Shown here: positions 54,500 to 63,269 of the stretch, piece by piece
Position numbering within the stretch: the first letter of the stretch is position 1
How the letters are laid out: every line of letters starts with the position of its first letter
DNA from: an uncultured Sphingomonadaceae bacterium
GTDB lineage: Bacteria > Pseudomonadota > Alphaproteobacteria > Sphingomonadales > Sphingomonadaceae
Direction of reading: 5' to 3'
Length of the DNA stretch: 64,000 nucleotides
Assembly: GCA_947499255.1 (NCBI GenBank)
Contig: CANMNF010000003.1
Span: 248,001 to 312,000, forward strand
Made by a program: the position numbers and the translations under genes
Notes under the pieces: generated by a model
Databases searched by the model: none
The model's input: only the letters and a program-made list of their open reading frames with translations
Told to the model about the DNA's origin: nothing

Positions 54500-55275
54500 T
54501 CCGCGCTTGCATAGTCTTTGCTGCGGCGCTGGCCGCGATGATCGCGCAACCTGCCACCGCGCAATCGCGTGATCCCGTTTTGGTGCCCGAAGTTTCGCAA
54601 CATGATATCGTGTTGCGCCAAGGTTTTACTGGCACAGAATTGTTGCTCTATGGCGCGGTTTTTGATCCGCGAAGACGCACAAATAGCGACAACCCTTACG
54701 ATATCGTCGTGGTCCTCAAAGGCCCCTCGCGCCCGATCCAGCTGCGTGAGAAAGAGCAGATTTTCGGCATGTGGGTGAACGCCAACGCCATGTCTTATCG
54801 CTCTGTTCCGTCCTTTTATGCGCTGTCCAGTTCGCGCCCGGTTGCCGACATTGTCGATACCCGCACAGCTGCCATTTATGAGCTGGGGCTGGAATATCTG
54901 CAACTTTCGCCCAGCGGCGCGATTGACCCTGAAGAACAGGATCGCTTTTCCGCAGGACTTGTCGATTTGCTGATCCGTAACGGGCTGTATGCGCAGTTCG
55001 ATGGCGCCGTCACTATCAATGAAAGCGTCCTGTATACCGCGCGCCTTCCGATCCCATCCAATGTGATCCCGGGCCGCTATGTCGCGGAAACCTTTGCCAT
55101 AAGTGATGGCCGCGTCGTCGCATCGGCCACTTCCGTAGTGCAGGTGCGCAAAGAGGGTTTCGAAGAGGCGGTCGAGCAAGGCGCGGCCAATTACGCCTTG
55201 TTCTATGGGTTTCTGGCGGTCGCCTTTTCGCTGATGATGGGTTGGCTTGCTGGAAGGCTGTTTGCTTTGGTGTGA
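54496..55275 (+). CDS. TIGR02186 family exported membrane protein
   Basis: A 259-residue protein with a signal peptide (residues 1-22, ACIVFAAALAAMIAQPATAQ) and a C-terminal helix (ALFYGFLAVAFSLMMGWLAGRLF), so it is anchored in the inner membrane with a periplasmic body. The body (LLLYGAVFDPRRRTNSDNPYDIVVVLKGP) matches TIGR02186, a conserved alphaproteobacterial family of unknown function. In this family the gene is usually next to a TSUP transporter, as here, so it is probably a partner in the same transport or sensing unit. Confidence 0.85.
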   Translation: MIRACIVFAAALAAMIAQPATAQSRDPVLVPEVSQHDIVLRQGFTGTELLLYGAVFDPRRRTNSDNPYDIVVVLKGPSRPIQLREKEQIFGMWVNANAMSYRSVPSFYALSSSRPVADIVDTRTAAIYELGLEYLQLSPSGAIDPEEQDRFSAGLVDLLIRNGLYAQFDGAVTINESVLYTARLPIPSNVIPGRYVAETFAISDGRVVASATSVVQVRKEGFEEAVEQGAANYALFYGFLAVAFSLMMGWLAGRLFALV

Positions 55276-55350
55276 TCCTTGCAATTGACGCGATATTAAC
55301 TGCATCCGCGATAAGTCTACGCATAGGATTATGCCAACATTGGACAATCG

Positions 55351-57084
55351 ATGATGAATGACATGCCGCGACAGCAATTTCAGACCTTTGACCCTGCCAA
55401 AGAGCCGGGAGCCCAAAGCGCTGACGCAGAGATGCCGCCTGTGACCAATGATCAGGCTGCGCCCGCCGATGAGAGCGATTGCGCGCGTGAACCGCTTGGC
55501 GTGGTGCTGGAAATTGCTGGATCTGGTTCGCGCATTGCGCTCGATATGCAGCGGCTCAATGAATGTATGGATCACGATGATCCCTCGATCGCGCTGGCTG
55601 GCCAAGTGGGCAGTCAGATCAAGATCAAGACCAGCGATGGCTGGCTGCTCGCCTCTGTTCGCAATCAAAAGCAGGATCAGCGCAGCCAAAGCAATGCCGT
55701 CATCGCCAATATCGATTTCCTTGGCGAAGGCGTTGAAGAGAAGTTGACGGGCCGCATCCATGGCTTCCGCCGCGGTGTCACCCGCTATCCTATTCCCGGC
55801 GCGCTGGTTTATCCCGCAACCACTGACGATCTGCGCCAGATCTACGCCTCTGATGGGCGCAGCGCGATCCAGATCGGCACTGTCTATCCGACCAAGGATA
55901 TCCGCGCTGGCATGTATATCGATTCGATGCTGGGCAAGCACTTTGCGCTACTCGGCTCGACTGGTACCGGTAAATCGACGAGTGCCGCGCTGATCTTGCA
56001 CCGTATCTGTCAGGCCGCGCCTGAAGGTCACATCGTGATGATTGACCCGCACGGCGAATACTCGGCCGCTTTCCGCAATACCGGCATGATCTTTGACGTG
56101 TCGAACCTGCAAATGCCCTATTGGCTGATGAACTTTGAAGAGCATTGCGAAGTCTTGTTGAAGTCTGAAGGCAATGATCTGCAGGATGACCGCGATATCC
56201 TTGCCAAATGTCTGCTCGCCGCGCGTTCCAAGAACCGCTTGGCCGAGCAATTGGGCAAGATCACCGTGGATTCGCCTATTCCCTACATGCTTTCTGATCT
56301 GACCAAATATGTGCAGGATGAGATGGGTAAGCTCGACAAAGCCACCACCACCGCGCCTTATATGCGCATCAAAACCAAGATTGAGGAATTGAAGGCCGAT
56401 CCGCGATATCAGTTCATGTTCTCCGGCATGTTGGTTGGCGATACGATGGGTGAGTGGATTTCCAAGATCTTCCGCATGCCTTCTGACGGCAAACCGATTG
56501 CCATTATCGATGTGTCGGGCGTTCCGTCTGACATCACCTCGACCGTTGTTGCGGTGATGAGCCGGATGGTCTTCGACTTTGCCATTTGGGGGCGCGGTGA
56601 GAAGACCAGCCCGATCCTGCTGGTTTGCGAAGAAGCGCACCGATACGTGCCCAATGAGAAGAACTCCGACGGCAATTCTGTCGGCGTGATCTTGTCCCGC
56701 ATCGCCAAAGAAGGCCGTAAATACGGCATCTCGCTAGGCCTCATCACACAGCGACCATCCGATTTGGCCGAGGGCGTCTTGTCACAATGCGGCACGATCA
56801 TCTCCATGCGATTGAACAATGATCGTGACCAAGAGTTCGTGCGCGCCGCCATGCCCGAAGGCGCCCGCGGTTTCCTTGATTCCATTCCTGCCCTGCGTAA
56901 CCGCGAATGCATCATTTGCGGTGAAGGTGTGTCTATTCCGATCCGTGTCTCCTTCGATACATTGGAAGAGAACAAGCGTCCTGCGTCCGAAGACCCCAGC
57001 TTTACCGACCTATGGAACGAGAGCGGCGGCGAGGAAGAGGTGGTTTACCGCACCGTGCAACGTTGGCGCGCGCAAGGAAGCTAG
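55351..57084 (+). CDS. HerA-like P-loop ATPase (DUF87)
   Basis: A 577-residue FtsK/HerA-class ATPase. Walker A is at residues 202-210 (GSTGTGKST), with Walker B and the catalytic Glu in ILLVCEEAHRYVP, and the downstream RIAKEGRKYGISLGLITQRP and GTIISMRLNNDRD segments are the HerA sensor and arginine-finger region. The first 150 residues resemble the HerA HAS-barrel. Such ATPases pump DNA or act with NurA nuclease in end resection; no nurA is adjacent. ATG 55351 is used, with ATG 55354 an alternative. Strong hairpin follows the stop. Confidence 0.9.
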   Translation: MMNDMPRQQFQTFDPAKEPGAQSADAEMPPVTNDQAAPADESDCAREPLGVVLEIAGSGSRIALDMQRLNECMDHDDPSIALAGQVGSQIKIKTSDGWLLASVRNQKQDQRSQSNAVIANIDFLGEGVEEKLTGRIHGFRRGVTRYPIPGALVYPATTDDLRQIYASDGRSAIQIGTVYPTKDIRAGMYIDSMLGKHFALLGSTGTGKSTSAALILHRICQAAPEGHIVMIDPHGEYSAAFRNTGMIFDVSNLQMPYWLMNFEEHCEVLLKSEGNDLQDDRDILAKCLLAARSKNRLAEQLGKITVDSPIPYMLSDLTKYVQDEMGKLDKATTTAPYMRIKTKIEELKADPRYQFMFSGMLVGDTMGEWISKIFRMPSDGKPIAIIDVSGVPSDITSTVVAVMSRMVFDFAIWGRGEKTSPILLVCEEAHRYVPNEKNSDGNSVGVILSRIAKEGRKYGISLGLITQRPSDLAEGVLSQCGTIISMRLNNDRDQEFVRAAMPEGARGFLDSIPALRNRECIICGEGVSIPIRVSFDTLEENKRPASEDPSFTDLWNESGGEEEVVYRTVQRWRAQGS

Positions 57085-57093
57085 TTTGTGTTT

Positions 57094-57115
57094 CGCTCCC
57101 ACATCCGTGGGAGCG
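57094..57115 (+). terminator. Hairpin downstream of the HerA-like gene
   Basis: CGCTCCCAC and GTGGGAGCG form a perfect nine-base stem with a four-base loop (ATCC). It starts ten bases after the stop codon. No clean T run follows, so this is a probable but not certain terminator. Confidence 0.6.
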
Positions 57116-57321
57116 TCCTCGCTTTGCGTGCAGGCAAGCTGCCCCGCTGCGGGCGGGCGGTCGCCCTTGCGGCCTTGGCGGCCGAACAGTCCAGTTGCCC
57201 GTTGGTCGCGCTGATCTCGGTGCCGTGAAGGCACTGACAGCCTGCGACCGCAGGCCGGCCGGTAGGCCGAAGCCAAGCGGGCACCGATAGCCCGCGCCCG
57301 GCGCTTGAGGGGCCAAACCAA
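57116..57321. other. GC-rich intergenic region with many short hairpins
   Basis: About 200 bases with no supported gene, between the HerA-like gene and queE. It contains several perfect short stems, for example CCTGCG-AC-CGCAGG, GTGCC-GTGAA-GGCAC, and GGGC-ACCGATA-GCCC. The layout looks like a folded RNA or a small palindromic mobile element rather than plain spacer. Six-frame reading yields only Arg/Pro/Gly-rich sequence typical of non-coding GC-rich DNA. Confidence 0.45.
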
Positions 57322-58065
57322 TCACGTCCCCCGCGTATCGCCGAACAGGTGGATATGCATCCGGTCTGACAGGCGAAAGCCGTGTTCCAAGGCGATGGGC
57401 ACCAGCCATTCCATGCGCGCTCGCAAGGCCGCGCTTGTCGTGCCTTCGGGCATTACGAAGATGCGTTTTGCCGGGATGGCGTGCGCTGCGGCAAGGTCGA
57501 GCACTTCGTCCACATCGCCCGGCTCTGCAATCACGAATTTGAGCCAAGCACGCTCATCAGTGGCCCAGCGATCCAGCATTTCAGGCCTTAGCGCGATCTC
57601 CGCCGCATTGCCCGAATGCGCCAGCTTGGGGCTGACATTGTACTGATCCACACGCGCATCCAGCCGGCCGGGCGTGGGCACCGATCCATTGGTCTCAATT
57701 TCCACCTGCATATCGGGCAGCAGCGCCAGCATATCGGCCAGCGCATTGGCCTGCATCAACGGCTCTCCGCCTGTGATCACCAGCCTGGTTTGCCCCAAAG
57801 CCGCGATCCGCTCTGCCACATCTGCAACACTCAACTTCACCTGATTGGCAGTGCGCGCAAAGGTCACACCATCGCGGTGCGGGCGTGGTGGGTTTTGGGC
57901 ATCACCCTCGAAACGCCAAGTATAGGCGGTGTCGCACCACACACAGGCCAGATTGCACCGCGATAGCCGCACAAACGCCACCGGCATCCCAGCCGATGGG
58001 CCTTCACCTTGCACAGAGGCGAAGATCTCCGCCGCGTTGGGAGCTTGGGTGGCAAGGGTCAGCAT
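57322..58065 (-). CDS. queE: 7-carboxy-7-deazaguanine synthase QueE
   Basis: A 247-residue radical SAM enzyme of queuosine/7-deazapurine synthesis that contracts the ring of carboxytetrahydropterin. The CxxxCxxC cluster is C37, C41, C44 in SRCNLACVWCDTAY. VITGGEPLMQ holds the GGEP SAM motif. NEAR other queuosine genes none are seen, so the pathway is spread. The stop is TGA at 57322-57324. The 38-base dispersed repeat lies 20 bases upstream of its start. Confidence 0.95.
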   Translation of the reverse strand: MLTLATQAPNAAEIFASVQGEGPSAGMPVAFVRLSRCNLACVWCDTAYTWRFEGDAQNPPRPHRDGVTFARTANQVKLSVADVAERIAALGQTRLVITGGEPLMQANALADMLALLPDMQVEIETNGSVPTPGRLDARVDQYNVSPKLAHSGNAAEIALRPEMLDRWATDERAWLKFVIAEPGDVDEVLDLAAAHAIPAKRIFVMPEGTTSAALRARMEWLVPIALEHGFRLSDRMHIHLFGDTRGT

Positions 58066-58308
58066 GTCGGGGTCAACACAGGTGAAATCCTACAAAATGG
58101 ACACGTTGGACACAGTCCTAGGACTGAAAACTCCGCCCATTTCGCACCCATGCCTGACAGGGCGAAAATGGCGCGCAAAATGGCGCGTAAAGGGAGGGGC
58201 GGCGAAGATCATCGCGTGACCCATGGCACGAAAACCCAAAGTAGGAAAATCTTGAAGCGGTGTTGGCGCACCGAACCAGTGCCCAAACCCAATTCTCAGA
58301 ACCAACGC
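58066..58308. other. Spacer between queE and mtfA with the second repeat copy
   Basis: About 243 bases with no supported gene. It carries copy 2 of the 38-base repeat (58085-58122), followed by a run of short near-repeats (AAAATGGCGCG twice, 58160-58185). The rest shows nothing recognised. Confidence 0.5.
58085..58122 (-). repeat. Dispersed 38-base repeat, copy 2
   Basis: On the minus strand this reads CCTAGGACTGTGTCCAAC... and matches the copy at 4711-4748 with two differences. It is just upstream of queE and reads in the same direction as queE. Confidence 0.75.
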
Positions 58309-59124
58309 TCAGGCCCATTGCGCAGGGTCAAGCGCCAGCAACTGCGACAGCTGCGCATAAAGCGCAGGCTCCTCGCGCTGCAAAGCCTGCGGCTTTTCGA
58401 AAAAGGCAACAATCGCTTCGGCAAAGAACTCCTCATGATTGGTCGCGCCATAAGGATCGATCAGCGAACCTTGCCCGCGCTCCACCCGTTCCACATGATC
58501 ATGATAGGCATCCAGCATAGCCTTTTCCCAGCCATCATAGCGCTGGCCTTTGCGCAATATGGGGATGCCGTCCGTATGCCCTGTCAAACCGTCCAACTGG
58601 TGCGCGAATTCATGGATCACGACATTGTGGCCGTCTTCATGATCAAGCCCGCCTTGCAGCGCATGGTCCCACGACAAAACAACCGGCCCGCGCGCCCAAC
58701 TCTCGCCCAGCATAGCGGGATTGTCGTCATGGATCACAAAGCCATCATGCGTCCCGCGATGCGTGACGAAAGCCGACGGGTACACCAGCACATTTTTGAG
58801 CGTGGTGAACCAAACTGGACTGTTGACGACCAGCAAACAGGCCTGCGCCGCGATGGACAGGCGCATCGCATCGGTAATCTCCAAACCATTATTGCCCCGG
58901 AAGGTGACCTGATGGAGGAACAGATTGATCTTGCCTTCCAGTTGGGGCCGCAAGGATTGCGGCAATCGCCGCAAAATCGGCACCAACCGCGCCACCACCT
59001 CGCGCTGCTGCGGCGTCAGCGGCGTCGCCAAAAGCCGCTTACGCTTCTGGTGCGAGGATATCCGGCGGTACAAAAGAACCGCGATAATAAGCACAGGAAG
59101 CAGGAGAAGCGGCGGAAAGCTCAT
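58309..59124 (-). CDS. mtfA: M90 family zinc peptidase, MtfA-like
   Basis: A 271-residue protein with an N-terminal membrane helix (LLLLPVLIIAVLLYRRI) and the HEFAHQLDGLTG zinc-binding motif, followed by NHEEFFAEAIVAFFEKP with the third ligand. This is the MtfA/M90 pattern. In Escherichia coli MtfA binds the Mlc repressor and has aminopeptidase activity; here the partner is unknown, and the added N-terminal anchor is unlike the soluble E. coli protein. ATG 59124 is used; the frame is open upstream. Confidence 0.88.
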   Translation of the reverse strand: MSFPPLLLLPVLIIAVLLYRRISSHQKRKRLLATPLTPQQREVVARLVPILRRLPQSLRPQLEGKINLFLHQVTFRGNNGLEITDAMRLSIAAQACLLVVNSPVWFTTLKNVLVYPSAFVTHRGTHDGFVIHDDNPAMLGESWARGPVVLSWDHALQGGLDHEDGHNVVIHEFAHQLDGLTGHTDGIPILRKGQRYDGWEKAMLDAYHDHVERVERGQGSLIDPYGATNHEEFFAEAIVAFFEKPQALQREEPALYAQLSQLLALDPAQWA

Positions 59125-59260
59125 TGCCCCAATATAGCATGCGTTAGGCCGAGTATAAGGGCGAGGATCGGCGCTCGGCTTGTGGGTGTGGAGGGGGTGG
59201 TTGTCTGGAACGCGCAACGGGCCGTTCGGATGGCGACCTATTGGCAGATATTTAGCTGAG

Positions 59261-59914
59261 TTAGTCCGTCTGTTTAGCTATGACGGCAGGCAACAGCTCA
59301 GCACGTTTTCCTTTCCGCCTGCCTTTGCGGTAACGGCTTTGGTAATCCCGACGTTGTCTAGTCACCTCATACAATACAATCCCAGAGGATGTTCCGAGGT
59401 TAAGGCTTTCGATCATTCCAAACATCGGTATGGCGATGCAGGCATCGCTACGTTCAACTGCGCAGTCGCTAATCCCGCGCTTCTCATTTCCAAACCATAC
59501 GGCCAGCTTCGTGTGTTTGGTAAAGTTTGCTTCGTGAAGCCAGTGGTTTTCCTGGCCCTTTACGTGAGGGGAAGTCACGACTGAGTGAAAGTTGTTCTTC
59601 TCCAAATGATCGAAGCAATCATCGGTGCTGTCGAACCTCTTCACAAAGCTCCATTTCACCGCTGAAACAGAGGTTCGTGCCAATGACTTTCGTTCACGCA
59701 TCTCTTGCCAATCGTCAGGCAGAGCCTTTCTAGGGTCGACGACATAAACCTTCTCGACCCCCAGCGCATTCACGTTGCGAATTACTGTACCGATATTTCG
59801 AATATCTGCGGGACTTTCGATTACAGCGATCAGATTTTTGCAAATGAACGGCTTGATTTCTTCAGCCCGTTTGCGAACGGTCGCCTTAGACTTTTTCGGT
59901 TCTACAGTTTCCAT
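59261..59914 (-). CDS. SPOUT-class RNA methyltransferase (TrmH/SpoU family)
   Basis: A 217-residue 2'-O-methyltransferase. The trefoil-knot block is clear: GNEKRGISDCAVERSD and PMFGMIESLNLGTSSGIVLYEVTRQRRDY, with NIGTVIRNVNALGVEKVYVVDPR as the first conserved strand. A basic N terminus is RNA-binding. Target tRNA or rRNA position is unknown. Two 60-base blocks I counted are 45 percent G+C, far below the flanking genes, which suggests recent transfer. It stands alone between mtfA and valS. Confidence 0.85.
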   Translation of the reverse strand: METVEPKKSKATVRKRAEEIKPFICKNLIAVIESPADIRNIGTVIRNVNALGVEKVYVVDPRKALPDDWQEMRERKSLARTSVSAVKWSFVKRFDSTDDCFDHLEKNNFHSVVTSPHVKGQENHWLHEANFTKHTKLAVWFGNEKRGISDCAVERSDACIAIPMFGMIESLNLGTSSGIVLYEVTRQRRDYQSRYRKGRRKGKRAELLPAVIAKQTD

Positions 59915-60006
59915 TCAACTTAGCTATCATGTTGAGGCCCATTTTCAATGCAGAGACAGGAGCTTTGCATGAAACCGCTCCTAAATCCTGCCATCTACCG
60001 CCAAGC

Positions 60007-63000
60007 CTACCCCAACCGCGCCAAAGCCGCTTCTAACCGGGCCGCTTCCGCTTCATGCCGCGCATGATCGGCGCGCGCTTTCTCGACCGCTTCGGGCTTC
60101 GCGTTTTCGACGAATTTGGCATTGCCAAGGCGGCCGCTGAGCGACTTTGCTTCTTTTTGCGAAGCGCCAAGGGCCTTTTCCAGACGCGCTTTTTCCGCAG
60201 CGATGTCCACCACGCCTTCCAAGGGCACGACAAACACGTCCTCACCCGCCACGATCTGCATAGCTGCACCAGACGGCGGCTCGGCAAATTCAACCGGGGT
60301 CAGGCGCGCAAGGCGTTCGATGGCGGCGCTGCTGCGCTCCACCACGCCTTTCGCCAGATCGCTTGGGGCAGGGCAGTATGCGGCCAGTTTTTCACCCGGC
60401 GAGATGCCCAATTCGTTGCGCGCGCTGCGTGTCGCGGTGGTCAGGTCAATCACCCAGTCAATCGCATCGGTCGCCTGTTTGGAGACTTCAGCGCGCGGAT
60501 TGGGCCATTGCGCGGTGACAAGCTCGTATGACCGTTCGCCTTGTGCGTGCCACAGCTCTTCGGTGATGAAAGGCATGAAGGGGTGCAGCATGACGAGGAT
60601 CTGATCGAGCGCCCACCCGGCAACTTCGCGCGTTTCGGCAGCGGGATCGAAATCCCCCTCGCGCTTACGGGAGGGGTCAGGGGTGGGCGCGGCCTGGTCG
60701 GTGGGTTCTGGCCCACCCCCGGCCCCTCCCGTAAGCGGGAGGGGAGACAAGACCGGCTTGATCAGCTCCAGATACCAATCGCAAAACCGGTCCCACACAA
60801 AGTGATAGATCGTGTTTGCCGCTGCATCAAAGCGCAGATCGGCCATCGCGGCCTCCAACGCTTCAACCGTTTGCTGCACTTCGCCAATGATCCATTGGTT
60901 CGCGGCAAGGCGGGCTTGCGGTGCTTTGATAGAAGTGCTGGCACCAATGCCATTGCCTTGGCAAAAACGCGTGGCATTCCAGAGCTTTGTCGCGAAATTG
61001 CGATAGCCTTTGACCCGCTCATCATCCATCTTGATGTCGCGGCCCTGGCTTTCCATTGCGGCCATGAAGAAGCGCAAAGCATCCGCGCCATATTCATCAA
61101 TCAGGCCGAGCGGATCGACCACATTGCCTTTGGATTTGGACATTTTCTGCCCATCGGCGGCGCGCACAAGGCCATGCAGATAGAGCTTTGGCCACGGAGC
61201 CTCGCCCATATTGTAATACCCGGCCATCATCATGCGGGCATCCCAGAAGAACAGGATGTCAAAGCCGGAGATCAGCAGGTTGTTGGGGTAGTGCTTGGCG
61301 AGCAGGCTCCCGGTGCCCACCCCGCCGCGACTAGGCTCGCCTTCGGCTCCCCAAGTCTCACTCCCCTCCCGCAGACGGGAGGGGTTGGGGGTGGGTGCGT
61401 CTTCGGGCCAACCCAGCGTGGCAAAAGGCCACAGCGCGGAGGAGAACCATGTGTCGAGGACGTCTGGGTCGCGCCAAATTGTCGGACAAACTGGTAGCTT
61501 GTCAGCGGAGGATTGAAGCAACTCATGAAGCATAGCATCTTGATTTTGACCTAGCCTGACCTCGACGCCGTAATATGCTGACGCAAGCTGACAGGCTTCT
61601 TCCTCATTGTGAGCGACAAAGACCTTGTGTTCACCCTCCATAGAAAGGCTGACGGTCGTGGCATCCTTCTTCACCGGCCCATACCAAGCCGGGATCCGAT
61701 GTCCCCACCACAATTGGCGCGACACACACCAAGGCTGGATATTTTCCATCCAGTTGAAAAAGGTTTTTTCCCACGTTTTGGGGACAATTTCGATTTCGCC
61801 GGACTTTACCGCTGCAATGGGTTTTTTCGCCAATTCCTCAGCATTGACATACCATTGGTCGGTCAACCACGGTTCGATCACCACGCCGCCGCGATCACCA
61901 AAAGGCGTGGCGATGGTGCGCGGTTCGGCGTCTAACTCAATCTCTTCGCCTTTTTTGGTTTTGGTGAGATGCGGGATCAGGTGGCCGCTTTGTTTGAGGC
62001 GCTGGATCACCAATTCGCGCGCGCCATCTTTGCCGTCTTGCTTAAAGCGGTGCAGGCCGATGAACTCCTCGGGCACCAGGCCATCCGCAGTCTGGCAAAC
62101 ATTCGCTTCGGTATCGAGCATATTGAACATATCGGCAGGGGCAATCCCTGCGCGCTTGCCCACATCGAAATCGTTGAAATCGTGGCCCGGCGTGATTTTT
62201 ACAGCGCCTGATCCAAGCTCAGGATCGGCATGTTCGTCCGCCACAATGGGAACGCGCCGCCCGGTGATGGGCAGCTCGACAAATTTGCCCACAACACTGG
62301 CATAGCGTTCATCCGATGGGTGCACCGCCACTGCCATATCAGCCAGCATCGTTTCAGGACGCGTGGTCGCAACTTCAATGTAATCGCGGCCATTATCGAG
62401 CGTCACGGCGTTTCCGTTTTCATCGGCGGCGAGCGGATATTTGAAATGCCAGAAATGCCCGGCGATATTTTGCGTCTCAACTTCCAGATCGGAAATCGCG
62501 GTTTTCAGCTTTGGATCCCAGTTCACCAGCCGCTTGTCGCGGTAAATCAGGCCATCGTTGTGAAGGTCCACAAACACCTTGAGCACGGCTTTGGTGAAGT
62601 GCTCGTCCATGGTGAATTGTTCGCGGCTCCAGTCCATCGAACAGCCCAAGCGGCGCAGTTGCCGCGTGATTGTGCCGCCGCTTTCCTCTTTCCATTCCCA
62701 GACTTTTTTAACGAAGTCTTCGCGGCTGTAATTGGTGCGCTTGTCTTGCCGTTCTTCCAGCTGGCGTTCGACCACCATCTGCGTCGCAATGCCTGCGTGA
62801 TCGGTGCCCACCACCCACAAAGCATCCTTGCCGCGCAGCCGTTCATACCGGATTACGATGTCCTGCAGGGTGTTGTCCAACGCATGGCCGATATGCAGCG
62901 ATCCGGTGACGTTGGGCGGCGGGTTCACGATGGTGAAGGGTTCCGCATCGGGCCGTTCGGGCCGGAAACAGCCATTCTCTTCCCAATGGGCATACCATTT

Positions 63001-63048
63001 TGTTTCAATGGCGGCAGGATCAAACTTGGTAGGCAATTCTTGGGGCAT
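60007..63048 (-). CDS. valS: Valine--tRNA ligase with two in-frame palindromic insertions
   Basis: A 1013-residue class I synthetase that charges tRNA-Val. HIGH is at residues 52-55 ([10 protein letters not shown]), KMSKS at about 635-639 ([13 protein letters not shown]). [17 protein letters not shown] and the editing domain are conserved, and a C-terminal coiled coil closes it. Two insertions lengthen it: about residues 555-579 ([14 protein letters not shown], element 61313-61383) between TLGWPED and [10 protein letters not shown], and about 768-798 ([10 protein letters not shown], element 60655-60744) between LELIKPVL and [10 protein letters not shown]. Both join standard segments directly, so the reading frame and enzyme are probably intact. 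Confidence 0.95.
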   Translation of the reverse strand: MPQELPTKFDPAAIETKWYAHWEENGCFRPERPDAEPFTIVNPPPNVTGSLHIGHALDNTLQDIVIRYERLRGKDALWVVGTDHAGIATQMVVERQLEERQDKRTNYSREDFVKKVWEWKEESGGTITRQLRRLGCSMDWSREQFTMDEHFTKAVLKVFVDLHNDGLIYRDKRLVNWDPKLKTAISDLEVETQNIAGHFWHFKYPLAADENGNAVTLDNGRDYIEVATTRPETMLADMAVAVHPSDERYASVVGKFVELPITGRRVPIVADEHADPELGSGAVKITPGHDFNDFDVGKRAGIAPADMFNMLDTEANVCQTADGLVPEEFIGLHRFKQDGKDGARELVIQRLKQSGHLIPHLTKTKKGEEIELDAEPRTIATPFGDRGGVVIEPWLTDQWYVNAEELAKKPIAAVKSGEIEIVPKTWEKTFFNWMENIQPWCVSRQLWWGHRIPAWYGPVKKDATTVSLSMEGEHKVFVAHNEEEACQLASAYYGVEVRLGQNQDAMLHELLQSSADKLPVCPTIWRDPDVLDTWFSSALWPFATLGWPEDAPTPNPSRLREGSETWGAEGEPSRGGVGTGSLLAKHYPNNLLISGFDILFFWDARMMMAGYYNMGEAPWPKLYLHGLVRAADGQKMSKSKGNVVDPLGLIDEYGADALRFFMAAMESQGRDIKMDDERVKGYRNFATKLWNATRFCQGNGIGASTSIKAPQARLAANQWIIGEVQQTVEALEAAMADLRFDAAANTIYHFVWDRFCDWYLELIKPVLSPLPLTGGAGGGPEPTDQAAPTPDPSRKREGDFDPAAETREVAGWALDQILVMLHPFMPFITEELWHAQGERSYELVTAQWPNPRAEVSKQATDAIDWVIDLTTATRSARNELGISPGEKLAAYCPAPSDLAKGVVERSSAAIERLARLTPVEFAEPPSGAAMQIVAGEDVFVVPLEGVVDIAAEKARLEKALGASQKEAKSLSGRLGNAKFVENAKPEAVEKARADHARHEAEAARLEAALARLG
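60655..60744. repeat. Palindromic element inside valS, copy with 34-base arms
   Basis: Arms 60655-60688 and 60711-60744 are complementary except at three positions, around a 22-base loop. The core is the string CTTACGGGAGGGG on one arm and CCCCTCCCGTAAG on the other. The element stays in frame within valS, with no stop codon. Confidence 0.95.
61313..61383 (-). repeat. Dispersed palindrome-bearing element, copy inside valS
   Basis: On the minus strand it reads CTCCCGTCTGCGGGAGGGG, then GAGACTTGGGGAGCCGAAGG, then CTAGTCGCGGCGGGG, which is the string of the intergenic copy at 38665-38732 with a few substitutions. It encodes [20 protein letters not shown] in valS without a frame break. The small hairpin CCCCTCCCG/CGGGAGGGG at its start also appears in the 60655-60744 element. 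Confidence 0.9.
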
Positions 63049-63074
63049 AATTTTCGTATTCGCTCACGCTTATG

Positions 63075-63163
63075 GCGGTGCCAGCCCGACTCCCCCTCCC
63101 AACCACCCGACACCTTACGGGAACATATCGGGTGGTTGGGAGGGGGAGTCGGGCAGGCACCGC
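63075..63163. repeat. Long palindrome upstream of valS
   Basis: Arms 63075-63110 and 63128-63163, 36 bases each, pair with a single mismatch around a 17-base loop (CACCTTACGGGAACATA). The arms are GC rich and contain CCCGACTCCCCCTCCC. It sits in the divergent region between valS (start 63048, minus) and the MlaE-type permease (start 63270, plus), so it is not an ordinary terminator for either gene. It may be a mobile palindrome or a structured leader. Confidence 0.93.
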
Positions 63164-63269
63164 AAACTCAACTAAAACTCCATGCCAGCGACCATCCACA
63201 AGGGCAATGCTTCTCACGCGATACAAGCGCTTGCCGCGCCGCCAATTTGGTCGCATACCGCCGATCAAT

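Noticed and set aside
57116-57321. A small Arg/Pro-rich protein gene
   Set aside because: All six frames yield sequence typical of non-coding GC-rich DNA, and no ribosome site is seen.
63075-63163. Long palindrome as a transcription terminator
   Set aside because: It lies between two divergent starts, so there is no gene end to terminate.
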